A stretch of 64,000 nt of DNA from Antennarius striatus (lineage: Eukaryota; Chordata; Actinopteri; Lophiiformes; Antennariidae). Below the pieces are notes generated by a model. It ran no database searches. It was not told the origin of the DNA and worked only from the letters and a program-made list of their open reading frames with translations. Positions 51,035 through 63,542 of this stretch are shown here, piece by piece (the first letter of the stretch is position 1; every line of letters starts with the position of its first letter). Made by a program: the position numbers and the translations under genes. Location of the stretch: NCBI RefSeq assembly GCF_040054535.1, contig NC_090780.1:12056501-12120500 (forward strand), given 5' to 3'.

Positions 51035-53768
51035 TCTGTATTTCTTTGCTTACTTGATATAAAGGAGTTTTGGAAGTTCCAACATATTTTTATTCCCATT
51101 TTATGCAAATGTTCTGAAAATCATTACAAAAATCTAAAAATTGTTAACTTGGGTTAAAATGGGTTAAGATGTAAACCTTGACCTGCTGAAAAAAGGACAA
51201 TACCATAAAAGGAAGATGGTTTTACTCTTGTGACATTATACCATACATGGTGCATTGCTGATATTCTCATCCCCAATCCTTTAGGACAAATATTTAGAGA
51301 CAAATAATTTTCGATCACAATCCCACACCACTTCAGTTCTCAGGGTGAATAGTTTTTGATATTACAGGCTGCTCAGCAATCAAACACGTTTTTATTTATC
51401 TGAGATAAAAGAGGCTCTTCATTACAACTTGAAGAATGAACTTTCCTTAACAAAGAACTAAACGTTGTGTGTAGTAACAATACTTCTACAGTCCAGCCCA
51501 GCAGCTGTGTTCTCACGTTAATTCAAAGTAGATTGTCATGTTTATGAGATGTATAGCTGTGTGAATCTCAACAATCATGGTATTCTTTATTCTTGGTTCC
51601 CTTTTTTAAATTACCTAAATCTGAAACCACATGATTTTAATTAATGACTTTTGCAGTTGAGTATAAATTTCCTTTGAGAAATCTATCTTCCAGCATGTCA
51701 ACAGTTATGATGTTATGTACAGAGAGCATAGTCCATGTTCCCACTAGTCAAATGCAGGAAATTGTAAATACTTGTATTTCTTAGAATATATCTGATTTTG
51801 AGTTTATATATCTTTTTCTATGTTTGGTTATTAAGTTGTTGTGTCTAAAGGGGAGGTTCCGAAATATAACAGAGCTTTAACTGTTTCTACTTCACATCAC
51901 ATCTCAAGGGTTTTCCCCTAACGAAAACACTGAATAATTAATTTTGTTGTAACAGAACACAGGTAGCTAGCTGTAGAATGCGTTAAGCTCACTGGCGTCA
52001 TGATACTCGCTCTACGGTTGGTTATTTGAGAGTTGTAAGTTTGCCTGACGACCAAATGAAATATGATAATCTGAATTTTCCAGTTTCCCTGGGAGTTTTG
52101 ACTACAAACAATACACAGTGGTAGGTTGGAGCAGGGATGAGCATTTATATGAAAAGAGACATTCTGAGAACAAATTACTAATTATGAACCAGACAAAATA
52201 GAATTAGCAGCGTTTCATTGAAATGTACTGCAAGTTGACCGCTATGCCTATCCAGTAACAGCTTGTGCTCCTCATCATTTATGGGTTAAACTTTCATGCA
52301 TTGCAAGAGAGTGTTTTTATTATACCAAAAACTTTTTTCTCATGTCATACTCAACTGTTGAAGTTTATTTTTGGTTTACAAGTTGTTATTAATGTATGAT
52401 GTAAAAATGGTCACTCCTTACAAATCTACAGAAAATTATCAACACACTTGCCAACTCCAATTTAAGATTATGAATCACCTCTAAAAAAAAACCATTATGT
52501 TCCTAGAAGTAGAGAGAGTAACCAGGTAGTGATGACGTTAAAGGAGAATTTATACGGTAAAGAACCGGGTGTTTCCATTAGAAGGTGGTAGAGATCAAAA
52601 ACAGGTTGTATTGTGTAAAGATCACGGTGCCTAAAGTGTCTACAACCGTTGAATGATGCGTGAATAGGTGATGCTGAGTCGATAATAAGAGTTATTATTT
52701 TACACAACTCTGCTGTTTTGTATAGTATCTTTCAAAACAGTAGTATACTGTCCTTCACTGATAAGGGAAAATAAAAGAAACAAGTTCAAAGTCTACAGAT
52801 GTAAAACATGTTTTGAAAATGTTTTGAAAACAATACATTAAATGGTAGACATAATTTATTAAAAATTCAGCTGTGGACATTTGGTAAAAGAGAGGTTTTA
52901 AAAACTCGAAGGAAAAGTTCTAGTTCATCCAGTAAACTACTCCAGGGGGTTGGGGCCCTGATGACAAAAGCTCTGCTACCCTGTTCAGCTTTGATAGTGC
53001 CATGAGTCAGCCATATCACGGCTGAGTCACGCCATATCTTAACATCTTGCTTGTGTCACAAAGTTCCCTCATACAATGCTGCAAAAAAGTAGATGTAGAT
53101 AAATGAATGTGTGTAATGAGATAGAGGCTTAAATGTGTATTAATAGGATACACACAAAAGAAGGAAGGCAGAGCTTGTTGCTGGTATGATGTGGGTTTTC
53201 ACTGATTCCAATGGCCCTCTTCCAATACTTGTGTTGGCAAATATTAAAGTTTGGTTAAAAAAAATAAGTTCATGAACTTGTTTTTAGAAAGTTGTATTAT
53301 CAAAGCTTTGAGACTCAGGTCAGACAAGCAGCAAAGCTGGTTGCGAGAAAAGAGCAAAGGTGGTACAAAGGGTTCATATTTATAGCTAGACAAACAGGTG
53401 CTTAGCAGAGACGGGCGGTGGGGGGCTGTCTAAAACGGTCATACATCCGCTTTCTCAGAAAGTGCATGAAACATAAATCCACTCAAGAATTGTGGAGTTC
53501 TGGTTTCTCTGAGACGGTGACACTGGCAGCCTAAGCAAGATGCCCCAGGTGCAAACTCCACAAATGTCATGTAGATGTGCTATATCTAGTTGTATGATCT
53601 TATGCTAAACAATTTAGCATCACATGACCTAACAATGAAAGATTTACCATAAGTTGTAGTTTAATGCTACATGTGTCTGTTAGTGTAGTGTATGTCTAGT
53701 GGTATGTCCTGTTTTGTTTTTGTTTTTTCCTGGTGTTTGGCTGAGCAGTGGATATGTGCAATTAAAGT

Positions 53769-53934
<166 letters not shown>

Positions 53935-54542
53935 TGCCTGCTTCCCTGCCTACCTGTCTGTCTATTAGTAACTTTTTGATCAGGGAACTTCAGCCTGAGG
54001 CTGCTGACATAACAGAGGTAGCTCAGCTGATTTGGTTTAGTTGTTACCCACAGAGCTAATCTGAGTGGTTCAAGCAGCTCCTGTCTCAGTGGAAAAATAC
54101 AGCAGAGAGGTGTAGACCTTGGGGCTATATCATAGCCAAACAGGGTTTTTATTGAAATATTTAGTTGTTTTTATTTTTTTGGAGTAGTTCAGTTGCGGAC
54201 CAGTTTAACAAGATGTTCAATTAGACAAAGAGGGCAAGAGGAAACATAATTGCTTTTGCTCTGGACCTGCTAATGAAATGTCCTTTGTGTAGTGAGTCTG
54301 TGAAACACGCAGCTGAGGGGAATACTCATCAGTTTGTTGTAAGCAACTCCTGGAGTAAAGCGCTTACCGATGCAGGGGTAAGTACTTCACTATGTTTTTG
54401 TTTCACACTAGGCAGCAAATTGCATCTCTGTGTTGTAATTCTAAATTCATCCTTCTGATAAACACTTGCCTGTGGAAACGTCCTGAGAATTTTGCATATG
54501 TAAGTCTAACTAATAAATGGATATATAATACAAACATATACA

Positions 54543-54640
54543 AGCTTATGAAGTTTGCTGAACTTCATAAGCTAGTTTAACATGAGACCTAGTTTGTCTC
54601 ATGTTAAGAGAAAAACTAGGTAGTTTTGTCTCTTAACATG
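54543..54640. repeat. Chain of three perfect hairpins sharing arms
   Basis: Hairpin 1: 13-bp perfect arms 54543-54555 / 54561-54573. Hairpin 2: 12-bp perfect arms 54577-54588 / 54596-54607. Hairpin 3: arms 54600-54618 / 54621-54640, 19 bp with one bulged base. Hairpins 2 and 3 share bases 54600-54607 and cannot form together. They lie about 110 bp upstream of the inferred SLC6 start codon. Confidence 0.85.
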
Positions 54641-54748
54641 ATCCCAAGCCTCACTCGTTTGTCTGGTCAGATTTCCTTGTCATTTGTTCTTCATCTATTA
54701 CTGTTCATAACCACGTCAAGGGAATTCTGCAGTGGAAACAGCATTGAG

Positions 54749-57700
54749 ATGCCCTCTCAAGATAACAACCGGCTGAAGAAGACTCAGCTGTTAGATCGTG
54801 GACAGTGGGCAAACAAACTGGAGTTTTTGCTGGCTGTGGCAGGGACACTGGTTGGACTGGGAAACCTCTGGAGGTTCCCCTATTTGTGCTACAAGAATGG
54901 GGGAGGCAAGCATGATTTCTATTAAAAGACAATATTGCTTTAGTATTTTCTCTTCAGCATAGTCAAGCAGCTGCACTGAATTAAATGTCTATATCTATGT
55001 TGTCAGAAATACGGACAAAAACACCTTGAATAATAAAGAATTTAAATGATACAAAAATTACTACTTTTTCCCTTAGTAAGTGAATGTAAAAGGACAAAGG
55101 AGTATTGTTGTTTGTTCCATCTGGAATCTGGCATCTAATAATGTAACATGTATTTTATAAATTAACTTTGACATTTTTGGAACTTTGAAAAGTAAAATTA
55201 TAAATCCGAAAATAAATACTATAATATTGTGTCTGACCAAATACCAGAAGTTGGAATGCAACATCACAATGAGTATAAATGTTTGTCTGAAACCTTTTCC
55301 TCCGCACATAAAATGAAGGGATGAAGGAAGGAATTTCATGAGAGTCCCCTGAGGGAAAAGTATTTTGAAGCACTTTTCACTCTCTTGTTATTCTTATAGG
55401 TGCCTTTTTGGTTCCATATGTTTTATTTCTGCTTACCTGTGGTATCCCAATGTTCCTCCTGGAGACTGCCATGGGACAGTTCACATCTCAAGGATGCATC
55501 ACCTGCTGGAGGCACTTCTGTCCCTTGTTTGAAGGTTAGTGTTTAATCGCAACTTCAGTTTTTCCATTAATTTTATTTGTTAATCTTTACTTCCAACAAA
55601 TGTTATCTTGCAACATTTTGAGCACAGAAAAAACAATGCTTCAATATTTAAGGAAGCAAAAATCAGTTTGCTGGCTGCAAAAATGAAACATTGACAGGAA
55701 AAAATTGTTTACCTGGGGTCGAGTCAGTTCAGCAGTTTGTTATAATTTTTAAAACAGTAAACATACTACTTATTATGTCAGACTGTACTTGACCTGACAT
55801 CATTTATATGAAAGTAAGTTCTTTACATTAAGCAATCCGTTAGATATATACAGTGGTACCTCTACTTACAAAATTACCGTATTGGCCCAAATATAAGACG
55901 ACCCCCTCTTTTTCAAGACTCAAGTTTGGAAAAAAGACTTTTTGAACACCAAATTTAATTTTTATACAGAAAATATCTCCGTACATTACACTCTGTGACA
56001 CCATATTTCACAGCCGCTTTGCAATAATTTGAAGACTGCCTCATTTATCACCATCATCTTGAAGTTTGCATCATTACTTCTCCTCAGCTGCCGATTAACC
56101 TGGCCGATCTTCGACCCACTTATCTCCAGATGGTCGCTACGTTTCTCCATTTTCTGTTTATCTCTTCTCTTATTTTCTTCTGTTTTCTTTCTTACCACTG
56201 TTTTTATTTTTCTTCTTCGTGCTACCGCTATTTTTATTTTTCTTCTTCATGACAGGGGTTCGCTTTTGCCTGGGGAGTTAAGTTCAGCATTCGCTTTAAA
56301 GATATCTGGCGCCATCTATCGTTGTGAATGGGTATAATGTCTAGACCCCTAATGTAAGACGACCCCCACTTTTCAGTCTTATTTCAATGCAAAAAACACC
56401 ATCTCATATTCGGGCCAATACGATAATTGGTTCCGAAAGAAATAACGTAAGTAGAGACGCGTTTTCCATCCAAATGCCCTAATCCGTTCCAAGACCCCCA
56501 AAATTCCGACATAAATATTTTAGAAAGCATAAAAATGCATCAAAACATGTAACAAATACATGTTACGATTAGATTATTACACGATAAATGAGAGTTGCGC
56601 ATAACGTAATAAACAAAGAATAGAGTAAAGAATAAAAATGATGGTCATTTAACTTTTAACTGCTGTCCCCATTGTTTTTTGCCCTCTTTGGCTCATGCGC
56701 TCCTATCTCACGATGCCGAACAACAGAGTGAATTCCAGTCCTCCTTTTGAACTTCTCCAACCACCCACACGATGCCTTAAACTCCATAAACTTCCTTTTG
56801 TTTTAATAACGTGGCGATTGTAGATGCATCACAGCTATATTCTTTGGTGAGATCAACCAAATGCATACCTTTTTCATGCTTTTCTATTATCTCTTGCTCT
56901 GTTTGTACGGACAAAATAATGCTTTACTTCGTCTTTTCTTTTCCTCTTTTCTCTGTCACTTTCTTGGGGTCCATAGTGAATACGTACTCAAAAAGTTATT
57001 ATATTTGCGCAAAACTATCAGAACACCTCACAGGTGGAGTTCTAAATGCCGACTTCATAAGCACCGATCTAGTTCCACACAGAGGTGGAGTGGCATCCCT
57101 CTTAGCCAATGGGATGCCAGGAAGATAAGTAATGGGTAATAGCCAATGGCAGAGCAGCTATGAGAATGTTGCATTCAGGAACCTGTGGGAAATTTGAGTA
57201 TCAGCCGATACTGTGTTTTTACATTACGTAAGTTGAAATTTCTTTCGTAAGTAGAGGTAATATTTTCCTGCTGAGAAATTTTGTAAGTACAAAATTTCGT
57301 ACGTAGAGACATTTGTAAGTAGAGGTATCACTGTATGTCAATATTAATTTTCACATTTTCCTTAAGCCACTCACTCAATATTGCCATCTACTGGCACAAA
57401 AGAGAATTAAATAAATACACACTGGGGTTGGCTACTGATGTGGTCCAAAATATGTTTTGTTTTTTCTTTTCTCTGATAAATACAAGACAATGTTTTAATA
57501 TTCACATTACAATTAATCATGAACAATATCTTCAGCAAAAATGTTTATTTGTTTTTATATAGTGTCATTAAGTTTAACAGACCTGACACAACCTTATTTA
57601 CACACCTAGTGTAAAATGGATGTCATTTGTTTTTTTAACGGTCTTCAGCCAAAATTATCTTAGAAACTTATTGTGGAAAGGAGGAAAGGATCAATGAATG

Positions 57701-60700
57701 CAACTGGCTGACTGTTACAGTCCATTAGACTTTAAGAGAAAATGCAGTCCTACAGAAGCACAAGGCAGTGTTAACTACAGGCCGCTCCCAAGATGCAGAG
57801 GGTTGTGGCAGGAACGTAATCCAGCATGACACTTTGTCAAACAAATAAGATCATTCAATTCCATACCAGACCGGCCGTGGCCCGGGTTAACAATGTCCGC
57901 CACCAGTGCCTTTAGCTCACAGGACATTGATGGAAATTCAGCTACTGTGGGCTGAAAGAGAGGTGGACAGCGGATTCTCAGGCAGAAAGAAAAGAGGAAA
58001 GGAAAATGGCAACTTTGAATGTGGGGTTTATAATAGGAAGCGCTAGAGACATGAAGATCAGGAGGAAGATAGATTTACTGTGTGTACAGGAGAACAGGTA
58101 GAAAGAAAATAAGTCCAGAAGCTTAAGAGCAGGATTCAAATTAATTTTCTATAGTGTTGATAGCAAGAGAAATGGAGTCAGGGTCACTTTAAAACAAGTT
58201 AGTTAAGAGTGTCTTGGAGGTGAAAAGAGTGTCAGATCAAGAGATAAAGGTGAAATTTGAAATTGAGGATGTGTGTATAGTATGATTAGTGGTTATGCCC
58301 CACAGGTTGGATGTGAACTGGAGGAGAAAAAGAAATTCTGGACAGAGGTCGAAAAAGTTAGTTGGAGCATTCCAGAGATAGAGATGGTGTGTGGTTGGTG
58401 CAGATATTAATGCAAATGTTGGGGAACGAATTAGAAGGTTTGTTTTGGATCCAGGAAAGGAACTTGGAGGGGTAGATGCTGGTAGACTGAAAAAAGGATA
58501 GGCATAGCTAAAGTGAACACTTTCTTTCAGAAGAGGCAGGAGTATTTTGATGACCAACAAGAGTGTAAGTAGAAGCGTTCAGGTAGATTCTATTTTGGGT
58601 AGATGATGTCATCTGAAGGAGGTAACTAACTATAAATGAAATGGTTGGAGAGAGCATAGCTACACAGCGTAGGATGGTAGTGTGTTAAATAAAATTGGTG
58701 TTATGGAAGAAGCTTAAGAAGATAAAGGCAGACCAGAGAACCATGCGATTGAAGCTGATAAAGGAAGAATGTTGTGCGAATTTTAGACAGAAGGTGAGAC
58801 AGGCTATAGGTGGACAGGAGAGGCCCCCAGATGATTGGACCATTACAGCCAAGGTGACCAAAGAAACAGGCAGGAGAGTACTAGGGATGTCTTCTATTAA
58901 GGAAATGGGAGAAGGAGACTGGGTGTTGGAACCCTAAAGTACAGGAAACCATACAAGGATGGCAGTGGCTCGGAGGTAGAGCAGGTCGTCCAATGATTAC
59001 AGGATTGGCGGTTCGATTCTCGCTCCCCTATAGTCACTTGTCGTTGTGTCCTTGGGCAAGACACTTTATCCTCCTTGCCTCCAGTGAGGTGCCCACTAGT
59101 GTGTGAATGTGTGTGATTGTTCCGGTGGTGGTCGGAGAAACCGTATTTGAAGATTGGCAGCCATGTCTCCGTCCGTCTGCCCCAGGGCAGCTGTGGCTAC
59201 ACGCAGTCTACCATCACCAAGTATGAATGAGGAGTGAAAGAATAATGGATCTATTCTAAAACATCTTTGAATTTCCAGAAAAGCGCTATATCAATCTAAT
59301 ACGTTATTATTATTAGGAAAGAGGCTAGAGAAGAAGAGTTTGGATACTGACAGGACCAAGGAGACGAGACGAGAATACATTGAGATGTGACGTATTGCCA
59401 AAGTGAAGAAGGCAAAGGCCAAGCAAGAGACATACTGTATAATGATGTGTATGCTAGATTGGACACTTCAGAAGGGGATTGAGATGGGAAGGATGTGCAG
59501 CAGTTAGGGGGATTAATGATTGAGATGGAAATGTGTTAACTGGTCCCAGCCATGTATTGAGTAGATGGAAGGAATACTATGAGGAGTTTATGAATGAGAA
59601 AATGAGAGAGAAGGTAGAGAAGAAGATGCAAGTGTGGTGGACCACGAAGTAGCAAAGATTAGCAAGACTGACGTTATAATGGCACCAAAGAGGATGAAGA
59701 ACAGAAAAGCAGTTGGTCAGGGTGACATTCCTGTGGAGGTATGGAAGCATTTAGGAGAGGTCTCTGTGGAGAGGAAGTCTGGACTGGCAGAGAAGAACGT
59801 TAGTATAGTACAGGATGTGTACTAAGGTGGTAGAGCAGTGGTGAGGTGTGCTGCAGGTCTGACAGAGGAGTTCAAGTTAGAGGTGGGACTGCATCAGGAA
59901 TCAGTTCTTCGCCCCTTCCTGTTTGCAGTGTTGATGGACAGGCTGACGGCATTAATAAGAGGAGTGGAGAAGGACGAGTGACGCTACAGGGAGAAGGAAC
60001 TGCAAAGGTGGGGGACTTTAAGTACTTGGGCAATGGTGAGTGTGGTAAGGAGGTGAAGAAACGGATCCAAACAGGCTGGAACAGGTGGATGAAAGCTAGG
60101 ATGATATGGAAATGAATGACACCCTGTGGCGACCCCTGACGGAACAAGCTGGAAGGAAAAGTATAAAAATTACAGCAAGAAAAGTTTCTCATTAAGTTCA
60201 TGAAATAACATCTGAAAGCAGCAGCCAGTCAAGCAAAGGAAAATGACTTTGAAGGCAAAACCTCTGAAGAACTGTTAGCTACTTCTGTACAAAGGAGCTC
60301 AGTGTGTTAAGAAGATTTTTATAATAAGAGACACAAAATGGAAATAAAATAAAATAGAGTGACAGCAAAAGTATTAAGGTGACAGTTGAAGGCACAATAA
60401 AATGCATCTGTAACATCAATACTATACATCAAGAGCAATGTTCAGTATTTCACTTGACTCTATATATCAATAAAGACTGAAGACAAAATGTGTGTGTTGG
60501 GGAACAGGTGGGTGACTTTCCCAGGATGCCTTGAGACAGTATATTTTAGGATAACCCTAATTTTTGAAGTATTTAGGACTTTAACTGGTATTGGCGGTTT
60601 TGTAGTGGTTGGTTAATTAGAGATGTTTACATAGAAAATCTATAAAGACTGTTTGCACCAATGTTTTTACTTGTTTAAATCCCTTCCATGGCCACAGGTA

Positions 60701-63542
60701 TACAAAATCAAGAATATAGGCATGCAGAATACTTCTACAAACATTTGTGAAACAATGGGTCGGTCTCAGGAGCTCAGTGACTTCCAGCATGGTACACTGA
60801 TAGGAAACCACCAGTTCACTAAGCAAGGTCCATACAGAGAGTTAATGAACAAATTTGTTGTTGAAGAACTTCACTGGCTTGCAGAGTCCTGACCTCAACC
60901 TCACAGAACACCTTTGGGATGAATTAATACAGAGTCAGGCCTTCTCATTCAACATTCATATTTGACCTCATAAATGCCTTCCTCGAAGAATGATTAAAGA
61001 AATCCAATAAACACACTCTTAAACCTTGTGGAAGCTATTATAGCTTCAAAAGGTGGACTGACATCCAGTTAAATCCTTTGTATTAGGAATTGGATACAAC
61101 TGAAGTTCGGTGAGCGAAAACGTTTGACGGATTGTGGATGTGAACCATCACAGGATCGGCTCCCGACCTGCTCTTATCATTTGAACCTGCCATAGCTGAT
61201 TGTGCTTGTTGTATTTAATATTAAGTGTTGTACCCACTAACTCAACACCTAACCCCATTCCACATTAAGCTGCTTTAATGGTACAAAAATAGAAAGAAAA
61301 CATGGAGATGTGCACCACAGACATCCCTCCAGGTGTATGCAATTCATATTTCAAGTGCATAGACTATTCAACAAAGCAAACAGAGTGAAAGGAGGGTTCA
61401 CATTGAAGATACCACATACCTCTAGAGTAGCAACTCAAATGCAACCATTCTAGAGAGTTGATCTTTAGTTGCAATCCAACATGTTATACATGTCATACAT
61501 ACTTTTCCAATGTTATTTGTCTCCCCAGGGATCGGTTATGCAACTCAGGTTGTGATTGCATATGCTGCCGTGTCATACATCGTAATCCAGGCTTGGGCCT
61601 TTTTCTACTTGTTCTCGTCCTTCAGCGTTGAGGTTCCATGGGCCAGCTGCAAGAACACCTGGAACACGGGTACACATTCCAACATAAATAAAGATTTAGT
61701 GTGTGCACGACATCCACTACCTAGTACTCGCTAAATTCTTTTAGCTCCAGGCATTCAATAACAGGAGGATTAGAGAAAATTCTATGAGTTTAGATTTGAA
61801 TGAGAAAATGTTTAACCCTTTCCTCCCTGAAAGTCATCTGGGGCTGCTGCCCTGCACATGATTTCCCCCATGTGTCCAGAGCCAGTCTGACTGCAACTTG
61901 AATAAATACTAAAAATTACTAACCAAATTTTAAAATATAAAAAAATTGAAATATTTAACCAGCACATAATTTCAGTAAAATATTGTTTTTAAAGTTTTTA
62001 TTGAAAGATGGTATAAATTGGTTGTCCTGTTATGATTGTCTGTTGGTAGAGAATGGTTGAAAGAGGGAGACTGGGGATGGGATGGTTTGGGGCAAATCTG
62101 AGCCTGCATACCATTCTCTAATAAGCTGTCCAACCTTTCCTGAGATACAATATCATTTGTTCTCAAACCTTCAAATTCTGTGCTACTGATATCGCCTGAA
62201 TCGACCACACACATCTTGTTTAATGCCCTTGTTGTAAGATTTGCCTGTAGAGTAATGTGAATACAATGCCTAAGGGCAGGATGAAGGAGAAAGGGTTTGA
62301 ATAAAATTGTTCGCATTTTTCAATCATAATTTCAGTCAAAATTTGTCGTGAGTTCACTTGGCTGAGTGAACTCATTAATTTTTCTTTGCAGAGAGTCTGT
62401 TACATTTCAAAGTACTGAACTAGAATCACTGCCTCACAGATGCTTGTCCATAAGTTACAACTGAAAGATTTACTAAAAGGTATAAAAAGGGATGATCCCA
62501 GTTTTCAAGTGGGGTTGTGAGTTATATAGTCATGTGTCACCCACAATATATGTATGGCGTTCAGTACACCTTTACTTTAGAGAGACAGAGTAGTACAGAC
62601 ACACTAACAAATCAGTGAACAGTGTGAGCAGCAAAAGCTAAAGGAAGATAAAGAAAAGAAGGCTCATTCACAAAGAAGTCAACCAGTAGCAAATGTGTCA
62701 GCAAATGTAGAATGTTTAAAATGCTTTATCATGCTGTCAAGCTGCCCTTTCAGCAATATTTTCTCATCCATGGAACCTTTGAATTACTCAGCATGGTGAC
62801 TATGGTACACATTGAAAGAAAGTCAGCTTTTTAGGTCAGAGTTTCCATGTAAATGTAGTTAAAGAGTCGATTGTGTTTTAATTTGGCAGAATTTACATTA
62901 TCATTATTTGTCAAATTCTATGTAGGTGTCCACATGCTTGGGTAAAAAAACCCCAACATGATTTCCTAATACATGATACACAATGTCCTTTGGGATCAAT
63001 AAAGTATTTGTCTATCTAGCTCTCTATCTATTATTTGATGTAACATCATAGCCATGGTAGAAGATTGCGATTCAAATAGTTTTTTCCGTCTAAAACAGGA
63101 TATATTACATTTTAATTTAAGCAGCACGAAAGAGTTACACAAACACTCAAATTTAAAAGCCGGCACCCAATGCTAACGCTGTCAATGTAATGTTTAATAA
63201 ATATGCTTATTATACCCAATTGCTATGGAGAGTTATGATGATAAAAGAGGTTTTGTGAGGTCAAAGTGACCTTAACCACTGACTCCCAAAATCTAATGAA
63301 CCAACTTAATCTATATTACCTGAAGGCATTCCTAGTATAATGCATTGGGATAATTGGGTTATTGAGACTTTTTTGTTTCTAGTTGAATATATTTTCATTT
63401 ATTTACGTACCCTTTGATAGATTGCTGTGTATCCTTTTTTGTTTTTTTCCTCAGAATTTTGTGTTGAATTTGACCAAAAAAACTTGTCATCCAACTGGAC
63501 AGTGCCTGAAAATGCAACTACACCCGCTACAGAATTCTGGGA
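54749..63542 (+). CDS. slc6a-like: SLC6-family Na+/Cl- dependent transporter (GABA/betaine/taurine group), 5' part
   Basis: Four coding exons are visible (54749-54905, 55400-55534, 61529-61669, 63455-63542); the gene runs on past the window. TM1 carries [20 protein letters not shown], the Na+/substrate-binding signature. TM2 has [16 protein letters not shown] followed by [17 protein letters not shown]. Exon 3 has [18 protein letters not shown] and [17 protein letters not shown], with the conserved WNT. Exon 4 begins the large glycosylated loop 2 (NLSSNWT, ENATTP, EFWE). ENAT..EFWE and the exon layout match GAT2/BGT1-type carriers best, but substrate cannot be told. Intron 1 starts with GC (GGAG|GCAAGC), giving a GC-AG intron fixed by the NGGGAF junction. 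The start is the ATG at 54749, 17 nt after an acceptor; in-frame ATGs further up are less likely. Intron 2 (6 kb) is full of transposons. Confidence 0.88.
55851..57333 (-). mobile_element. Tigger/pogo-like DNA transposon, non-autonomous
   Basis: Terminal inverted repeats cagtggtacctctacttac (left) and the complement of cagtgatacctctacttac (right), flanked by TA on both sides (55849-55850, 57334-57335). On the minus strand at about 56640-56975 is a broken piece of a CENP-B/Tigger-type N-terminal helix-turn-helix domain: [20 protein letters not shown], then [18 protein letters not shown]. Stops interrupt it and the DDE catalytic domain is absent. It is nested in SLC6 intron 2 and itself carries an insertion near its left end. 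Confidence 0.8.
55878..56422 (-). mobile_element. Second TIR element nested in the Tigger-like copy
   Basis: Ends cgtattggcccaaatataag (left) and the complement of cgtattggcccgaatatgag (right) form imperfect inverted repeats of over 20 bp. The sequence interrupts the Tigger-like left end (ctacttacaaaatta ... attggttccg). A minus-strand frame in it has [16 protein letters not shown], similar to the start of pogo-type transposases, with only the N-terminal part left. Exact ends and target duplication are uncertain by a few bases. Confidence 0.65.
57780..60170 (+). mobile_element. Decayed RTE-type LINE
   Basis: Frames broken by many stops and shifts carry, in order, endonuclease pieces (MATLNVG at about 58006, [36 protein letters not shown]), the linker ([38 protein letters not shown]), the start of reverse transcriptase ([20 protein letters not shown]), a later RT piece ([20 protein letters not shown]) and the C-terminal end ([18 protein letters not shown]). 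Most of the RT core is deleted. The 3' tail tgtggcgacccctgacgg matches the short copy at 14.8 kb. A SINE has inserted at 58960-59314. Old, inactive and in the sense direction of SLC6 intron 2. Confidence 0.8.
58960..59314 (+). mobile_element. tRNA-derived SINE inserted in the RTE LINE
   Basis: The head has a tRNA-like A box (tggctcggaggtagagcagg) and B box (ggttcgattct), the Pol III promoter. The body contains gtgtccttgggcaagacact, and the tail aaaagcgctatatcaatcta ends in an ATT run. It interrupts the LINE between ...GTACAGGAAACCATACAA and AGGAAAGAGGC, with a short AGGA repeat on both sides. Family not named with certainty (V-SINE-like teleost type). Confidence 0.75.
60640..61125 (+). mobile_element. 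Internally deleted Tc1-like transposon
   Basis: The left part (gtatacaaaatcaagaatat, caaacatttgtgaaacaatg, ggtctcaggagctcagtgac) matches the 5' region of a widespread teleost Tc1-like element. After about 60815 the sequence jumps to its 3' region (cttgcagagtcctgacctca, gaacacctttgggatgaatt, aaaccttgtggaagctatta). The central transposase coding part is missing. Inactive. Confidence 0.75.
61670..63454 (+). other. SLC6 intron 3, no recognised gene
   Basis: AT-rich intron. It contains a retroposon tail (62983-63032) and no other structure I could name. Confidence 0.5.
62983..63032 (+). repeat. Retroposon 3' tail with short ATCT run
   Basis: Reads gtcctttgggatcaataaag followed by tatttgtctatctagctc, the same tail type as at 631-669 (opposite strand) and before the 53.77-kb microsatellite. 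Confidence 0.55.

Noticed and set aside
52880-53060. Possible exon or named repeat around actccagggggttggggccc
   Set aside because: It resembles a dispersed teleost repeat but I could not name it or find ends, so it is only mentioned in the regional note.
54273-54458. Coding frame upstream of the SLC6 gene near 54.3 kb
   Set aside because: No similarity to SLC6 N-termini; a donor GTAAGT is present, so at most an untranslated exon.
55986-56337. Possible host gene with [13 protein letters not shown] on the minus strand at 56.0-56.2 kb
   Set aside because: It lies within the nested TIR element and matches the start of pogo-type transposases, so it is transposon sequence.
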